Source of the DNA: CAWANP01 sp963783445
GTDB taxonomy: Bacteria; Chloroflexota; Anaerolineae; JAAYZQ01
Assembly: GCA_963783445.1 (NCBI GenBank)
Contig: CAWANP010000006.1
Coordinates: 124,001-188,000 of the forward strand
Length of the DNA stretch: 64,000 bases
Direction of reading: 5' to 3'
Shown here: in pieces, positions 35,534 to 46,781 of the stretch
How the letters are laid out: every line of letters begins with the position of its first letter
Position numbering within the stretch: the first letter of the stretch is position 1
Notes under the pieces: model-generated
The model's input: the letters and a program-made list of their open reading frames with translations, nothing else
Told to the model about the DNA's origin: nothing
Databases searched by the model: none
Translations under genes and position numbers: made by a program

Positions 35534-37503
35534 CACGCCGCCACCAGATCCTGCCAGGTGAAAGCCGGTGCAGACCGGCACCCTTCCTCGATAAAGACCA
35601 CGTGCCACAACTGAAACATCAGGGCCGCCCACACCTGCCAGGTATAGTCCTGGCGACCATCGAGATGGGGACGTACCCACTGCGTATAGAACTGCGGATC
35701 AAAGATGCCCTGCCTGCGTAGGCGTCAGCGTTCAGGAGGCTCTGAACAAGGGGCCTCAAGGGTCCGCGAAGCCAGAGTTGCACTGGGATTACGAATCCAC
35801 TCTTTGGGGCGTCCAGCAGCTCAGGGGGTACCAGGTCGCACACCGCACGTCTGAACAGGTACTTGAGATCGTCCCCCTGCGTCCGCATCCTGGCGGGGAT
35901 ACGAAAAATCATCTCCACCAGATCGTGATCCAGCAAGGGAACCCTGGCCTCCAGCGAATGGGCCATGGAGAAGCGGTCGGTCATGAACAGGAACTCCTCG
36001 GCCAGTTGGGTGCGGATGTCGACGGCTGCCAAGCCGTCCCGAAGGTGTGACACTCCTTGCGCATCGTAGAGATCCTGGAGATAGCTGCCTGTGTTCTGAA
36101 GTTTAGCTTCGGCTAGTTGCAGAACGCTGGCACGCTTGTCCCCGTCAGACAGATAGAGCGAGTTAGCATAGTAGTAGTGGCCAAACGGTTCACCGAGCAT
36201 GTGTGGTAACTGCGACAGCACGCGCCCGCGACCGACCCATCGCCAGGAGGGTGGTAGCCGGTCAGCCAAGGCGGCAAACGGAGCGCTGACCTGCGCCATC
36301 GCTCTGCCCGCGCCCCGGATTCGGTGTCGCATAGCAAGAGTAGCACGAAGCACAGGATTGGTCTCATAGATGCCGAACTTGCCATAGTTGCCAAAGAGCT
36401 CATCGCCGCCGGTGCCGGTCAGGCCTACTTTGACGTCCTTGCTCATCTCGCGGAAAACATACCAGGAGGGCAAGCCCCCAGCATAGGGCTCGTCCAGGTG
36501 CCAGACCATCGACACGAGATCCTCAAGCAGGTCGTCAGGCTCCAGGTGCAATTCGTGGTGCTCCGTCCCCCAACGCTGGGCGACAAGCCGGGCACGGTCT
36601 GTCTCGTCCCATGCCTCCTCTCCTGCCCCCACAAAGCCCAGGGTATAGGTCCGGATTCCGTGGGTAGCCCAGTTCGGCCAGCAGGCCGACGAGGGCTGGT
36701 GAGTCGAGCCCGCCGGACAGAGAACAGGCGATGGGCACATCGCTCAACGTCCATCGGGAGACTGCCGTCCGCAGCCCAGCCCGCAGCTGCTCCACCCACT
36801 CTCCTTCGCTAAAGTCCTCCTGAGTGTCAAACTGTGGTTGCCAGTAGCCATCGATGCTCAGCTCCCGGTTGCGCAGGTTGTAGACAAAACGATGGCCTGG
36901 CGGCAAACGGTATATGTCTTGGAGGATCGAGGCCTCATCCGGTACGTACAGCAGGGTTAGATAGTGGTAGAGGCTTTGCCGGTTTACCTGGCGCGCAACG
37001 TCTGGCAGCAGGAGCAGAGCCTTGAGCTCCGAGGCGCAGGCAAATCGCCCTGCACCGCACCAGTAGTACAAGGGCTTGATGCCTAGCCGGTCGCGGGCGC
37101 CAAACAGCAACTGGCGGGCCTGGTCATAAATCACAAAGGCGTACATGCCGTTGAGGTCCTCGAGGAGATTCAGACCCCTCTCCTCATAAAGGTGCAGCAG
37201 TACTTCTGTATCGGAATTGTTGGTGGCAAAGCGATGACCGCGCGCTTCCAGTCCCGGCCGCAAGTCTGGGGCATTATAAATCTCGCCATTGGCGACGACC
37301 CAGACGTTTCCGTCCTCGTTGGTCATCGGCTGGTGACCGCCCTCCAGATCGATGATACTCAGCCTCCGCATGGCGAGCGCGACATCCCCTTGCAGATCAA
37401 CAAACTGCCCCGCATCTTCGGGCCCGCGATGGGAGAGGAGATCTGCCACCGCAGCTACCTCTGCGGTCTTGCCAAAACCTGTTAAGGCTACGATGCCACA
37501 CAT
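35533..37503 (-). CDS. asnB: Asparagine synthase (glutamine-hydrolysing), AsnB-type, split by two frameshifts
   Basis: Reconstructed ~656 residues, the usual length. The N-terminal glutaminase domain starts MCGIVALTGF with Cys2 as nucleophile (Met at 37503 chosen for this), then LLSHRGPEDAG and VVANGEIYNAPDL. The synthase domain has the PP-loop ACSLSGGLDSPALVGLLAEL, then HHELHLEPDD, LTGTGGDELFGNYGKF, MAHSLEARVPLLDHDLVEMI and DAPKSGFVIPVQLWLRG. The end runs FDPQFYTQWV to TWQDLVAA. Frame changes lie near 36660 and 35720. AsnB homologues are common in glycan clusters, where some amidate sugar carboxylates; that role is an inference here. Confidence 0.88.
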
Positions 37504-37626
37504 GGAGGCTTTAGCGCGTCCTTTCGAGTGCTCGACATGATCTGGCATCAAGTGCACTATCCGGCCGGGGAAACTGTATACGGATGGTTGGCCACGTCAT
37601 TGGTCCATCGTACAGAAGGGATCTGT

Positions 37627-38307
37627 TCATTCTGTGCGATCTCCAGGTTTCTTATGGACGATAACTACCCACCGGCCAGAGTACTGGATGTTCTCCATCA
37701 CATGGACCTCGTGTTCGGAGTATCGATCGATGAAGAACCTTGGTGACACTCGGATAAGGCGCACACCGATCTCTGGATCGGGTTCCGTGTCGACCGCGTA
37801 GATCTGATTCAGGTTCTCTGGTGCCGCGACGCTCAGAATGATGGTAGAACGCGCATAACTATACAGCTTGTCCAGTATCTTTTCCACTCGTTCGATGGAT
37901 GAAAAATGGTGCAATAGATTCAGACACAGGACAATGTCAAACTCTTCCTTGAGCGCTACATCAAAGATGTCGGCGTTGATGACCTCGATGTTGTCGAGCC
38001 CCAGCCTCCCGGCTACTTCTCGCGTCTTTTGCGCGTATCTCCTGTCACGTTCTATAGCTGTGCAGCAGCTCGCGCCCTCAAGGGCAGCCCTAAGCGAGTA
38101 GTAGCCGAGGCTGCTGCCCACGTCAAGGATCGACTTGCCTGCAGGAGGATCCCGGAAGATCTGTTCGTACAGAGGCGACCGATCCACACCCTTCACATAT
38201 GTCTTGCCGTTGAAGCGCAGCTGTTGGTACTCCTCTGGTTCCAGGCATGGTATGTGGCCCACCACTTCTGGCGTATCTTCACTGGTACAATGGTTTTCCA
38301 AGCCCAC
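37627..38307 (-). CDS. Class I SAM-dependent methyltransferase
   Basis: 226 residues, intact. The SAM-binding site is KSILDVGSSLGYYSLRAALE, followed by an acidic residue after strand 2 (CCTAIERDRRYAQ), INADIFDVALKEEFDIVLCL and LHHFSSIERVEKILDKLYSY. The N-terminal ~50 residues include VVGHIPCLEPEEYQQLRFNG. The product resembles methyltransferases found among polysaccharide genes. The methyl acceptor (sugar or lipid carrier) cannot be predicted. Confidence 0.83.
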   Translation of the reverse strand: MGLENHCTSEDTPEVVGHIPCLEPEEYQQLRFNGKTYVKGVDRSPLYEQIFRDPPAGKSILDVGSSLGYYSLRAALEGASCCTAIERDRRYAQKTREVAGRLGLDNIEVINADIFDVALKEEFDIVLCLNLLHHFSSIERVEKILDKLYSYARSTIILSVAAPENLNQIYAVDTEPDPEIGVRLIRVSPRFFIDRYSEHEVHVMENIQYSGRWVVIVHKKPGDRTE

Positions 38308-38363
38308 GATAGGGTAGGATACAACCTATTTGACCCGAGTGTCCGGATGAATCTTCTCTTCAT

Positions 38364-40350
38364 TTATCCTCGATCTCCCTTTTCACGCTTCTCCTCTGAA
38401 TCGGCTAGAGCGTCAGCCACAAAGTCGTAGAAGACCTGACTGAGATCTTTGGGCAAAGACATATCGGGCCGCCAGATCGGGCGAGATCTCCGGAGCTGAT
38501 TCGTGAGCATCCAAGACCCATTGCAGTGTCGGGCCCGAGGACCTTCTTTGAAGAGACATAGTACGCTCAGGGAGGGGTCGTCGGGAATATGACCACGCAC
38601 AGGTGGTGCACTCAAGTGGTTGTAGCGCCCCCACTTGTCGTACAGAATGACAGGGATTCGGTTCTGAAGAGCCTCCTCGGTCGAAGTTGAGACATTGCTG
38701 ATGAGCACATCAGCGAGGGCCAACACCTGCCCGAAAGAGGCTCGATCGCCATCATCAATGGTTACGTTATCTGGTAAGCCGACAAGGGTCTCAACGTCAT
38801 CTCTTTTCAAGTAATGGTCTGGATGCAGTCTCAGATCAGGTGGATGTCTTTCATCGCCGACACCACGTCAACGATGTCTGCCATACTGCTCAGCACTTCG
38901 TCCATGCTTTCAACTACATACAGATACGGAATCTGGCCTGGTAGACGGAGCATATACTGCAATCCTCATCTCGTCGCCCGCTGTCCCTAAGAAGGATTGC
39001 CGCAAAGGTTCCCGATCTCGTTCTTCACGTTTTGCCCATATCAGTGGGCCGGTGCGGATTATCGTGCCCGAATACTCAGTGCCCTCAGGTAGGCTTCTGT
39101 CATGGGGCTCTGGACGGCAGCGTAGGCATAGTCATTGGTGACTATCTCGAGCCCGATCTGCTTTTCTCCAATCGTTGCCAATTTGTCGTCGTGCACGGCT
39201 AATGTTTTGGATGGTATCACCATGGCCGGTATCCCACACCTCTTGGAAACCTTTCCCACAGGGCGGGCTATCCCCCAGCTAAAAGGCGATAGAACCAAGG
39301 CTGGTTGAAGTTGTTGCAGAAGGAATGCCTGAACATGACAGAATCTGCGAAGGTTCAAGAGAAGGGGGAGCGTGTAGTTCTCTGCCTGAACCCGTAGCTC
39401 CTCAACGCATGATACTCCATGCTCAATGAAGAACGCGCTGTTCCGATGGGACCAGTCCAACATGCCTTGTCTAAAGGTAGCCTCGGCTTCTGATTCCGTC
39501 CAAAGGTCCAGACGGTCAGCAATGCGGTCAACCGGGATGCTGCGAAGCCTGCCGCTCGGCTCACGGCCCACGCTCAGCCTCAGGAACCACGACAATGCCC
39601 GGCGTAGATCCGCCCTGCCGCGGTACCGGTGGGTGCGCAGTGCCAGAAGCTTAATCTCAGGAAACCTATCATTAACAGAATAAAGCAGGGCGTCCATGCC
39701 GGAAGACTGCAGGATAAGAACCGACGCGGACCGGGCCTGCTTGCGAATTGCCTGGAGGTACAGCTTCCCGATGATCTAATCCAGGGCACGCCCAGCACGA
39801 ACTGGCATCCATGCAAGAGTGTTGCTCCGTGATTCCTCCAAGCTCTCTACTCCATGTGACTTGGCGGAGGCAGATGATACTAGCATAAGCTCGATGCCAT
39901 GTTCGGAGCAGAATTTCGGTCCGAGGGAATCGAGAAAGCTAACGTGTGGTCCTGGGTGCGGGCATATGTGGAAGGTGCTGGTTGGGTAGGCATGATTGAC
40001 AGCCGCCAAATTAATTGTCTTGCACATATGGGTCCAGACGTGAAGGAAGTACAAGGTGAACTCTTGCTTGTACAGCTCCTCATAGCCGTCTTGAAGGTCC
40101 AAACAGAGGTCATCATGGATAAGTTGGGTCAGCGTCTCAGAACGCTGCAATAGACCGGAATGATCGTTCTTGCTGAAGAATGGCACGGTGTCAAGGCAAC
40201 TGAATCCCCGTTGTTTGAAGAATGCCCGGGCCGCTGGCTGTAGGCAACAATGGTTGGGTTCGGAAAATCATGCTTGGAATCGATTAAATGTCGGTATACT
40301 GCCTCGCTTTGATTCCGAAACTCTGCTACGAACACTCCTTCCGTGGACAT
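38364..40350 (-). CDS. Large surface-carbohydrate protein with GT-B-like C-terminus, about five frameshifts; identity uncertain
   Basis: One long coding track can be followed through five or so frame changes. Pieces: MSTEGVFVAEFRNQSEAVYR; FFKQRGFSCLDTVPFFSKND plus SETLTQLIHDDLCLDLQDGY; IELMLVSSASAKSHGVE; QSSGMDALLYSVNDRFPEIK; VLSPFSWGIARPVGKVSKRC plus IPAMVIPSKTL; GPLIWAKREERDREPLRQSF; IPYLYVVESMDEVLSSMADI; LKRDDVETLVGLPDNVTIDD; then ALADVLISNVSTSTEEALQN plus IPVILYDKWGRYNHL. The last segment resembles the donor-binding end of GT-B proteins (UDP-GlcNAc-epimerase or CDP-glycerol-transferase fold). Estimated ~660 residues. I cannot name a specific reaction. Its position among transferases suggests surface-glycan synthesis. 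Confidence 0.55.
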
Positions 40351-40356
40351 AATGCT

Positions 40357-41251
40357 CTATGACCTGTCCATCGGCTTCACGGCTTCCATGAATAGCGAAT
40401 CGGCCTTGCGCACTGAGCCATTGGACAACGTATCAAGGCCGAAGCTATCCCAATTTGGAACCTGACTCAGGCTGGAGGTCTGTACAACGGGGTTCTGAAA
40501 ACCCGCGGCCAAAATAGTTGTGCCAGAGAATAGCGGTCGTACATCCAATGGTGTACTTCACCAGACATGCGGAATTGCCCGATGGCAAGGGCATGCAGAC
40601 TTTCTCGACCGAGCAATCGCTTCGTTAGCCAACGTTTCACGACAGATCGCAGACGGCGCCATTGCGCTGAAGGCAAAGGATCTGTCGGCTGTGGGTGGGA
40701 TGCCCCTTCAGCTTTTTGCTCTCTGAGGCTCCGTACCATCTCTCGGCCCTCTTCCCCAAGCTGTTCGTACACAAACTCCTCGTTCGGTAAAAGGAATCCG
40801 ATGCAGATAGCTGCGCAAACCACCTCCCGGTTCTTCGCGAACCGCTTGGTCATACAGCTGCAACATGACCAATTCATAGTCATGGGCCACGGCGTCGTCA
40901 TCATGCCAAGCTGACTCTAGTTTTCTAAGGTAGATTCGGCACAGCCGCTCTAGGTCAGGTACGGCGATGCGGAGGATGCCACTGGGCCTCAGCACGCGAT
41001 AGCTCTCCTGCATAAGGGACCATGCATCGGGGCGCCGCAGATGCTCCAGAATATGGGAGTGATACACGACATCACAGCTGGCATCAGGAAAAGGGATACC
41101 CGAGCGGAAATCATGAGCCATCACCCCTGACCCCTGTGGGGCAATATCGAGGTTAATCCACGTCGGGTAATATGTACTCAAACCACACCCAATGTCAGAT
41201 TCTGTCTCTCCACGATGCCCTTTCTGGGCTTTCAGCAACGTCTTGGCTCAT
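40357..41251 (-). CDS. SAM-dependent methyltransferase (class I), frameshifted
   Basis: The start is taken at ATG 41251 (MSQDVAES), which overlaps the upstream stop as ATGA; a frame change near 41200 follows. The core reads DIGCGLSTYYPTWINLDIAP, FPDASCDVVYHSHILEHLRR, SYRVLRPSGILRIAVPDLER and LCRIYLRKLESAW. This is the layout of methyltransferases in which LRIAVPDLE follows the substrate-binding strand, commonly seen in capsule clusters. After a second change near 40830 comes LLPNEEFVYEQLGEEGREMV, then a third near 40515 and QVPNWDSFGLDTLSNGSVRK. Estimated ~296 residues. Acceptor unknown. Confidence 0.75.
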
Positions 41252-43227
41252 CGCTTGGCGACCGAGACTCCCTCTGCCAGTCGTACCAAGATGTACTGGC
41301 CCGTTGGCGTCAGCGCCTTGACGCCCTGGCGCCACTCATTGTGGTGGTGACTCGCTGTGCCGTGGCGCATAGCCGTCAGAATGTCACGAAAGCCGAAAGG
41401 CTGGGCCAAAGGTTGGTGTGCTGCCTAAGTTCTGATCTTTCAGCCACGGCGAAACGACCGTAGGCCATAGCCTCGTCTAAAGCTGGGCTAGAGTAAAACT
41501 CGCTCAACAGCTGCGCAAGGGGCTTACACCATGTGAGGTTGGCCATATTCCCCAGAGCATTGGGATCGAGCGCTGCGGCGAACTGAAGGATTGCCTCCTG
41601 CTGCACGACCACCCCCCATGCTACGGTGGGATCGGCAGCCTGATCGCGCAGAACCGGCTCCACCCTCGTCATGCCTTGCGCGTAACCCTCCACTCCTCCA
41701 TGATCCGCGGCCGTAAAGATTTCCATAAACGGGCGGGTCTGGAATCCAGAGTGTGTCCCCGTGGGGATGGTTGTGCATGATCCCAGAAATAGGCCCGCAG
41801 TTCATCCCCTTCCCGGGGATTGATGCGGGATCTCAGGCCAAAGTAGTAGCCAGTGAGGCAGCGTCCATCTCCGGCAATGCTCATCAAATCGCCCAGAGTG
41901 CGCTGCAATCGTCCGTTCCAACCAATGTCGACGACCGCATACCGAACTTTGTCACAAAGGCCCTCCTGAGCCAGATATTCCAGGGTAGAAGGGCGTCTGT
42001 TTCTGCTTTTTGCTGGATCCAGGGCATTGCAGGCAGCGCGAACGTACCAGCGCCTCGAGAATCGAACGGCACTCGCGGGCGGTAGGTTGCGATTCCACTG
42101 TTTTCAGGGCGAAAGTCCGCCTCAACAAGGAGGTCGTTGATCTCTGTCGGCGAGATATCCACGCGCTTGAGTACGGATTGAACCGAGGCAAAATGAGTGG
42201 GTGCAAGAATCCAGGTATATTCGAACTCGCCGATAGATTGCACCGCTGGTAAGTGCCGGCCTGCCGCGAACCATAGAGATAGCGGCAATCGATGCCGATA
42301 GCCAATTTCTCACAGATGATCCGCGCCAGCCTGGATAGTATCTGCCCATCCCTGGCCACAAAGTACAGCCGCTCCAGGCCGCGTTACCTCTGCGCTCTTT
42401 CAGCAGCCATGCAACATAGCCGGTCAAGATGGGGCCAGCGACGTTTCCGGGGCCCGTATGCCAGATGGTGCGGCGATGCTCGTTGGTGTAGGGGCATTGG
42501 AGGCGGGCCAGCCGGCTGGCTCCGGCGACCAGCGACCGGATGTGAACGGGGGCGACGTCAGAGGCATCGAGAATTGTCCTCTCATACCGATTTAGGTGCG
42601 CGTCTGTGAAATGTGTAGCCTCGATCCCCACCTCGCGCGCCCGCTGGATGTCGGCGTGGGCGTTGTCGCCGACATGGTGTACCTGCCCAGGTGCAACACC
42701 TTCCTGCTCCAAGCAGTAGCGAAAGAGGTTGCCTGTTGCCTTGGACAGGCCCACCTCGTTGGATAGATACAGACGGTCTCCTGTTCGAAAAGCCCCGCAT
42801 TCCTCCAGCATGGATTGTACAGTCTCGTGTGGCAAGTACATGTCAGACACAAAGACGACACGCTTGCCTTCAGCACGCGCTTCCTGGATGGCTGTTAACA
42901 CCGAGCAAACGGGACGGATCGAACGCCTTTCTAGCTCGATCTCCTCGCCCATGAGCTGTTGGAGCTGCCCCGAGCCAATTCGCAGCATTGGGATCAGGTG
43001 CGCATAGATCTCCAGTATGGAAATGTCCTCGTCCTCTGCCGCCCTTCGTGCTCGGACTTCGGCTTCTGCCCGTGATGCAGGGAACCGCTGCCAGTCAACC
43101 CCATTTGGACCAGTGCCCCCATGCCCATCAAGCTGCTCAGCAGCCAGGGCGGCAAATAGATCTTTCAGGCCGGGCAAAATCCGTGTCACCACCGTGTCGG
43201 AATACGTCGTCAGGAGCAGATACTCAC
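41248..43227 (-). CDS. HAD-like hydrolase of surface-polysaccharide clusters, heavily frameshifted
   Basis: Start GTG 43227 overlaps the GT4 stop (GTGA); the stop overlaps the methyltransferase start (ATGA). Core HAD pieces: YLLLTTYSDTVVTRILPGLK (motif I region), KRVVFVSDMYLPHETVQSML (motif II) and VHHVGDNAHADIQRAREVGI (motif IV). A long C-terminal part follows: NVAGPILTGYVAWLLKE, VARDGQILSRLARIICEKLA, CRYLYGSRQA, VDISPTEINDLLVEADFRPE, GDGRCLTGYYFGLRSRINPR, MEIFTAADHGGVEGYAQGMT and GFRDILTAMRHGTA. Proteins with this two-part layout occur in capsule/O-antigen clusters, and their activity is not established. Estimated ~655 residues; at least six frame changes. Confidence 0.68.
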
Positions 43228-44520
43228 GTTCGCCGCCCTTTCGCCAGGGTCGGAAACTCACCGGCAAGAACGCGCCCATAGATATCCATGTGGGCACGCA
43301 GAAAGCGCTCCTTCGTGTATAGCTCCAACGCCCTTCGCCTCGCTTGTGCACCCCATCTTTCCCGTTCCTCGGGGTGCTGCAGAGCATAGCGTAGTCCAGT
43401 GACCAGCCCAGCGGTGTCTCCCGTGGGGCATAGCCAACCTGACTCTTGTGGATGACGATCTCTGGTACTCCGCGAGTCGAAATCCAACGGTTGGTGTGGC
43501 CGTGGCCATCGTCTCGAGGACAATGTTGGGTAGGTTCTCGGCAAGCGTGGGGTAGAGTAAAACGTTGGCCGAGGCGTAATATTGGGCCGGTCTCCAGCCG
43601 GTCATCTGCGACGTAGCCGGTGAAGTGGGTGTCAAAGACCGAGAAGCGCTCCTTCACTTCTGCATTGTACCTGCCGACGATAAGACGAAGGGATCGGCAT
43701 GGCTCGATCTGTTGAGGGCTTCCCAGGCGTGTGGCATGCCCTTGAATCTATCGTGAATGTAGCCAGCGGCGACCAGCACCAGGAATCAATCGGCTGGCAA
43801 ACTGTGTATCCTGCGCACAAGGGATTTATCCATCGGGCGAAATACTTTCGCTGTCCACAAAGTATGGTACCACCTCCGGCTGGTCCGGGAACATGCCAGA
43901 ACTCACTGCTACTTTGGCCAGCCAGCGGCTAGGGGTAATAGGCAAGTAAGCTTGGGCCGCGGCCATACCTCGCTTGATGCCTTGCCAGGAAACCCGTTCG
44001 GTCTGCTCGCACGTCTAGAGGCCACAGCCCCAACTGAGGACAACTATCGCAGTGGGTCTCATACGCCCTGCCATCCAGGGGGTTGATACAGCCACCGGTA
44101 AAAGGGAGAACAGTCGTGGAATGTCCAGACAACTGGTACCTGCCGGGCCAGCCTCCCAGGCTCAAAGGCGAGAAAGCACCGGAGATATCGTGTACATGAA
44201 TGAGATCGAATTGGAGATGGGTCCTGGCCCAAAAATCATGTCATCAAGGCTGATCAGATCGGGCAGGCCCAGCTTTTGCGCGATAGGCTGAGGCAGAGCG
44301 CATCAAGGCGGGACAGGCCACGCGCGCGGTGCAGAAGGTACATATACGTTTTTTGCTCAGAGCAGTAGGCGACGTGATGCTCCACGTGATGTCCTCTCTT
44401 GAGCAACAGTCCCGCCAGACTCGCCGCGACGCGACTTGCCCCGCCGCCAGATGCATCTGACTTGCTGACTATGGCTACCCGCAACTCGCGACCTACCTCG
44501 GGTTCTTCCCGGCTCAACAT
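43224..44520 (-). CDS. Family 4 glycosyltransferase, heavily frameshifted
   Basis: Starts MLSREEPEVGRELRVAIVSK (ATG 44520) with the GT4-type SDASGGGASRVAASLAGLL loop. Then LIHVHDISGAFSPLSLGGW-like sequence (His-x-His region), TGGCINPLDGRAYETHCDSC plus PQLGLW (the same Cys cluster as the GT4 at 34194-35533), LLYPTLAENLPNIVLETMAT (donor-binding E) and RALELYTKERFLRAHMDIYG near the end. At least six frame changes, several within 43250-43900. The stop overlaps the next GTG. Expected ~430 residues. Confidence 0.7.
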
Positions 44521-44529
44521 CGATTCACC

Positions 44530-45449
44530 TCATCCAACACGAGACCGTGGATGTTGGACGTCTGGTGAAAAGCCGTCACTGGCTCGGGGCACACGCCATG
44601 CGCAGACCAATGGCCACTGGTCAAAGGCGTATTGGGGACGTCTGGTGAAAGGCCCTCGTAAGTCAATGCGCTGAAAGCAGTTGACCGATACATGGAAGCC
44701 GAGGCCATGCAGTAGCATCAACACCGATCCCAGAATGTCGGCGGTATCAACGATGTGATGTACTTCGACTACGATCCTTTCAACCCTTTCCAGTTTTTCT
44801 CCACTATCCTGTAGTACGGGTAGCTCAGCGCCCTCAATGTCGACCTTGAGCAGATCGACAGGACGCACAAGATAGTCGGACAAGCGTACAGTCTTCACAA
44901 GATTGACTGCGGCTATCTGAGATATATCAGAATCACCTAGATGTTCTAGTGCGAGATGTCCGCTGTCGGTTCCCTCACTTATGAATTCCATGACCCCTGA
45001 CTCAATCCATACTGCTGCTTCCACAACTTGTACGCCGGTGATTCGGTTTCTAGCAAGGTTGCGCCGCAGTACGGCGCACAATTCCCGATCAGGCTCAAAC
45101 GCAGTGATTTCTGCAGCGGGAAAAAGTTGCTTGTAGCGCATTACGCTTATGCCAATATTCGACCCACAGTCGATGATGTAGGGATTGTCTTCTCCGTCAC
45201 AAAGTCGTTGTAACCATCAAGTACCTGTAGTCGGAGCATACCTTCTGTCGTTTTAGCGTCCAAGTATTCGAGATCCCAGCCAAAAATCCGGACAGTACCG
45301 GGCGTTCGTCGAGGTTCTTGGGTAGCTCTCTGCTTCAGTCGACGGAGTGCAAAGAGGGCTGGGAAACTTCGCAGGTAACGATAAAACTGGTATTTATATA
45401 GCTTGCGCGATATTGCCTTTGCAGCTTGAACCGGCTTCAATGTTACCAT
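44530..45449 (-). CDS. FkbM-family methyltransferase, one frameshift
   Basis: N-terminal piece MVTLKPVQAAKAISRKLYKY to EGMLRLQVLDGYNDFVTEKT. After a frame change near 45165 the catalytic domain follows: NPYIIDCGSNIGISVMRYKQ (SAM site), ITAFEPDRELCAVLRRNLAR, TVRLSDYLVRPVDLLKVDIE plus GAELPVLQ (the FkbM signature DLLKxDIEGxE) and RIVVEVHHIVDTADILGSVL. About 306 residues. FkbM enzymes O-methylate sugars or related groups; here the acceptor is probably a sugar in the glycan. Confidence 0.85.
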
Positions 45450-45482
45450 CCACGTTTCGGCCCGATGGCTCCGGACAGGATC

Positions 45483-46777
45483 TCAGCTCGGCGCCTGATG
45501 TGTTCTGACAACAACCTCGGGCGCCAGAAGCGAGTCGCGTGTCACCAAATCACCTGGTTCGCCAGCATCCAGCACGATTTCGCAAACTCTCTGCCAGAGC
45601 ACAAGATATCGACCTGGGTAGTGTTCGCGAACTCCCACATCGAAATATGCTTGTTGTGATCCAAGCGGGGTTGTGCCAATTTCGAATGTAAGGACCCAGT
45701 CCTTGCGTTGGACTTCTCTGTCAGCCTCAATTAGCCTGTCGCTGCGGACAGCGAACAGTTTGAGGCCATCCAATCGGTAGAATGCAATATCTACCCGCGG
45801 AAGAGGTACAGGATGGTCAGACTTCACAACCACAGCGATTGACAGGGTACAGGGATACTTCCAAATAACAGAATGACAGTTTGGCTTCCCATTCACTTCC
45901 ACAGTGACGTCTGTAAATGGGGATTTGCGTGCGAATACTGGTCCAACGTTGTTATTCCTGGACTGGCTGTGAAGATATTGGTCGATGACTGCGCGGGGGG
46001 TGGCATCGAATCCAATCTCGCCGTCATCCAAAAGAACACACCTCTGGCAGATGCGCTGTACAGCTTCCATGTTGTGGCTGACAAACAGCACCGTTCGGCC
46101 CTCCCTTGCCACATCGCCCATCTTCCCGAGGCACTTCTTCTGGAAAGCTGCATCTCCCACGGCCAGCACCTCGTCCACCAGCAGGATCTCCGGCTCCAGG
46201 TGGGCGGCCACGGCAAAGCCCAGGCGCACGTTCATGCCGCTGGAATAGCGCTTGACCGGCGTGTCGATGAACTTCTCCACGCCGGAAAAGTCCACGATCT
46301 CGTCGAACTTGCGGTCGATCTCCGCCCGCCGCATGCCCAGGATGGCGCCGTTCAGATAGATGTTCTCCCGGCCGGTCAGCTCGGGGTGAAAGCCGGTGCC
46401 CACCTCCAGCAGCGAGCCCACCCGGCCGTGGATCTCGGCCCGGCCCTCGGTCGGCTCGGTGATGCGCGACAGGATCTTGAGCAGGGTGATTTGCCCGCCC
46501 CGTTGCGGCCGATGATGCCCACCACCTCGCCGCGCTTCACCTCGAAGGAGACATCCTTCAGGGCCCAGATGTGTCGTCGTCGTCTTGCCTGCCGGCCGTC
46601 GCTGCCACCGGAGCGACGGACGAGCGGACGACAGATGACAGCTCGCTGGTGCTGGCGCCCTGCAGCGCCGGCAGCCAAGGCATCCCGCAGGGTGTCATGT
46701 TGCTGCTGGGCTCTGCCGATGCGGTACGCTTGCCCAGAGTTTTCGACGCGGATGGCAATGTCACTCATCTGCTCCAT
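45483..46777 (-). CDS. Polysaccharide ABC exporter ATP-binding protein with C-terminal glycan-binding domain (Wzt-like), frameshifted
   Basis: Start ATG 46777 (MEQMSDIAIRVENSGQAYRI; the next ATG at 46768 is also possible), four bases after the permease stop. The ATPase domain has ALKDVSFEVKRGEVVGIIGR with Walker A GRNGAGKS, the signature YSSGMNVRLGFAVA, Walker B EILLVDEVLAVGD and switch His VSHNM. A frame change near 46490 separates Walker A from the helical part, and the N-terminal ~60 residues also look disturbed. From about residue 255 a beta-sandwich follows (FTDVTVEVNGKPN, AYFDVGVREHYPGRYLVLWQ), as in O-antigen exporters that recognise a finished glycan end. Estimated ~430 residues. Confidence 0.85.
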
Positions 46778-46781
46778 GGCT

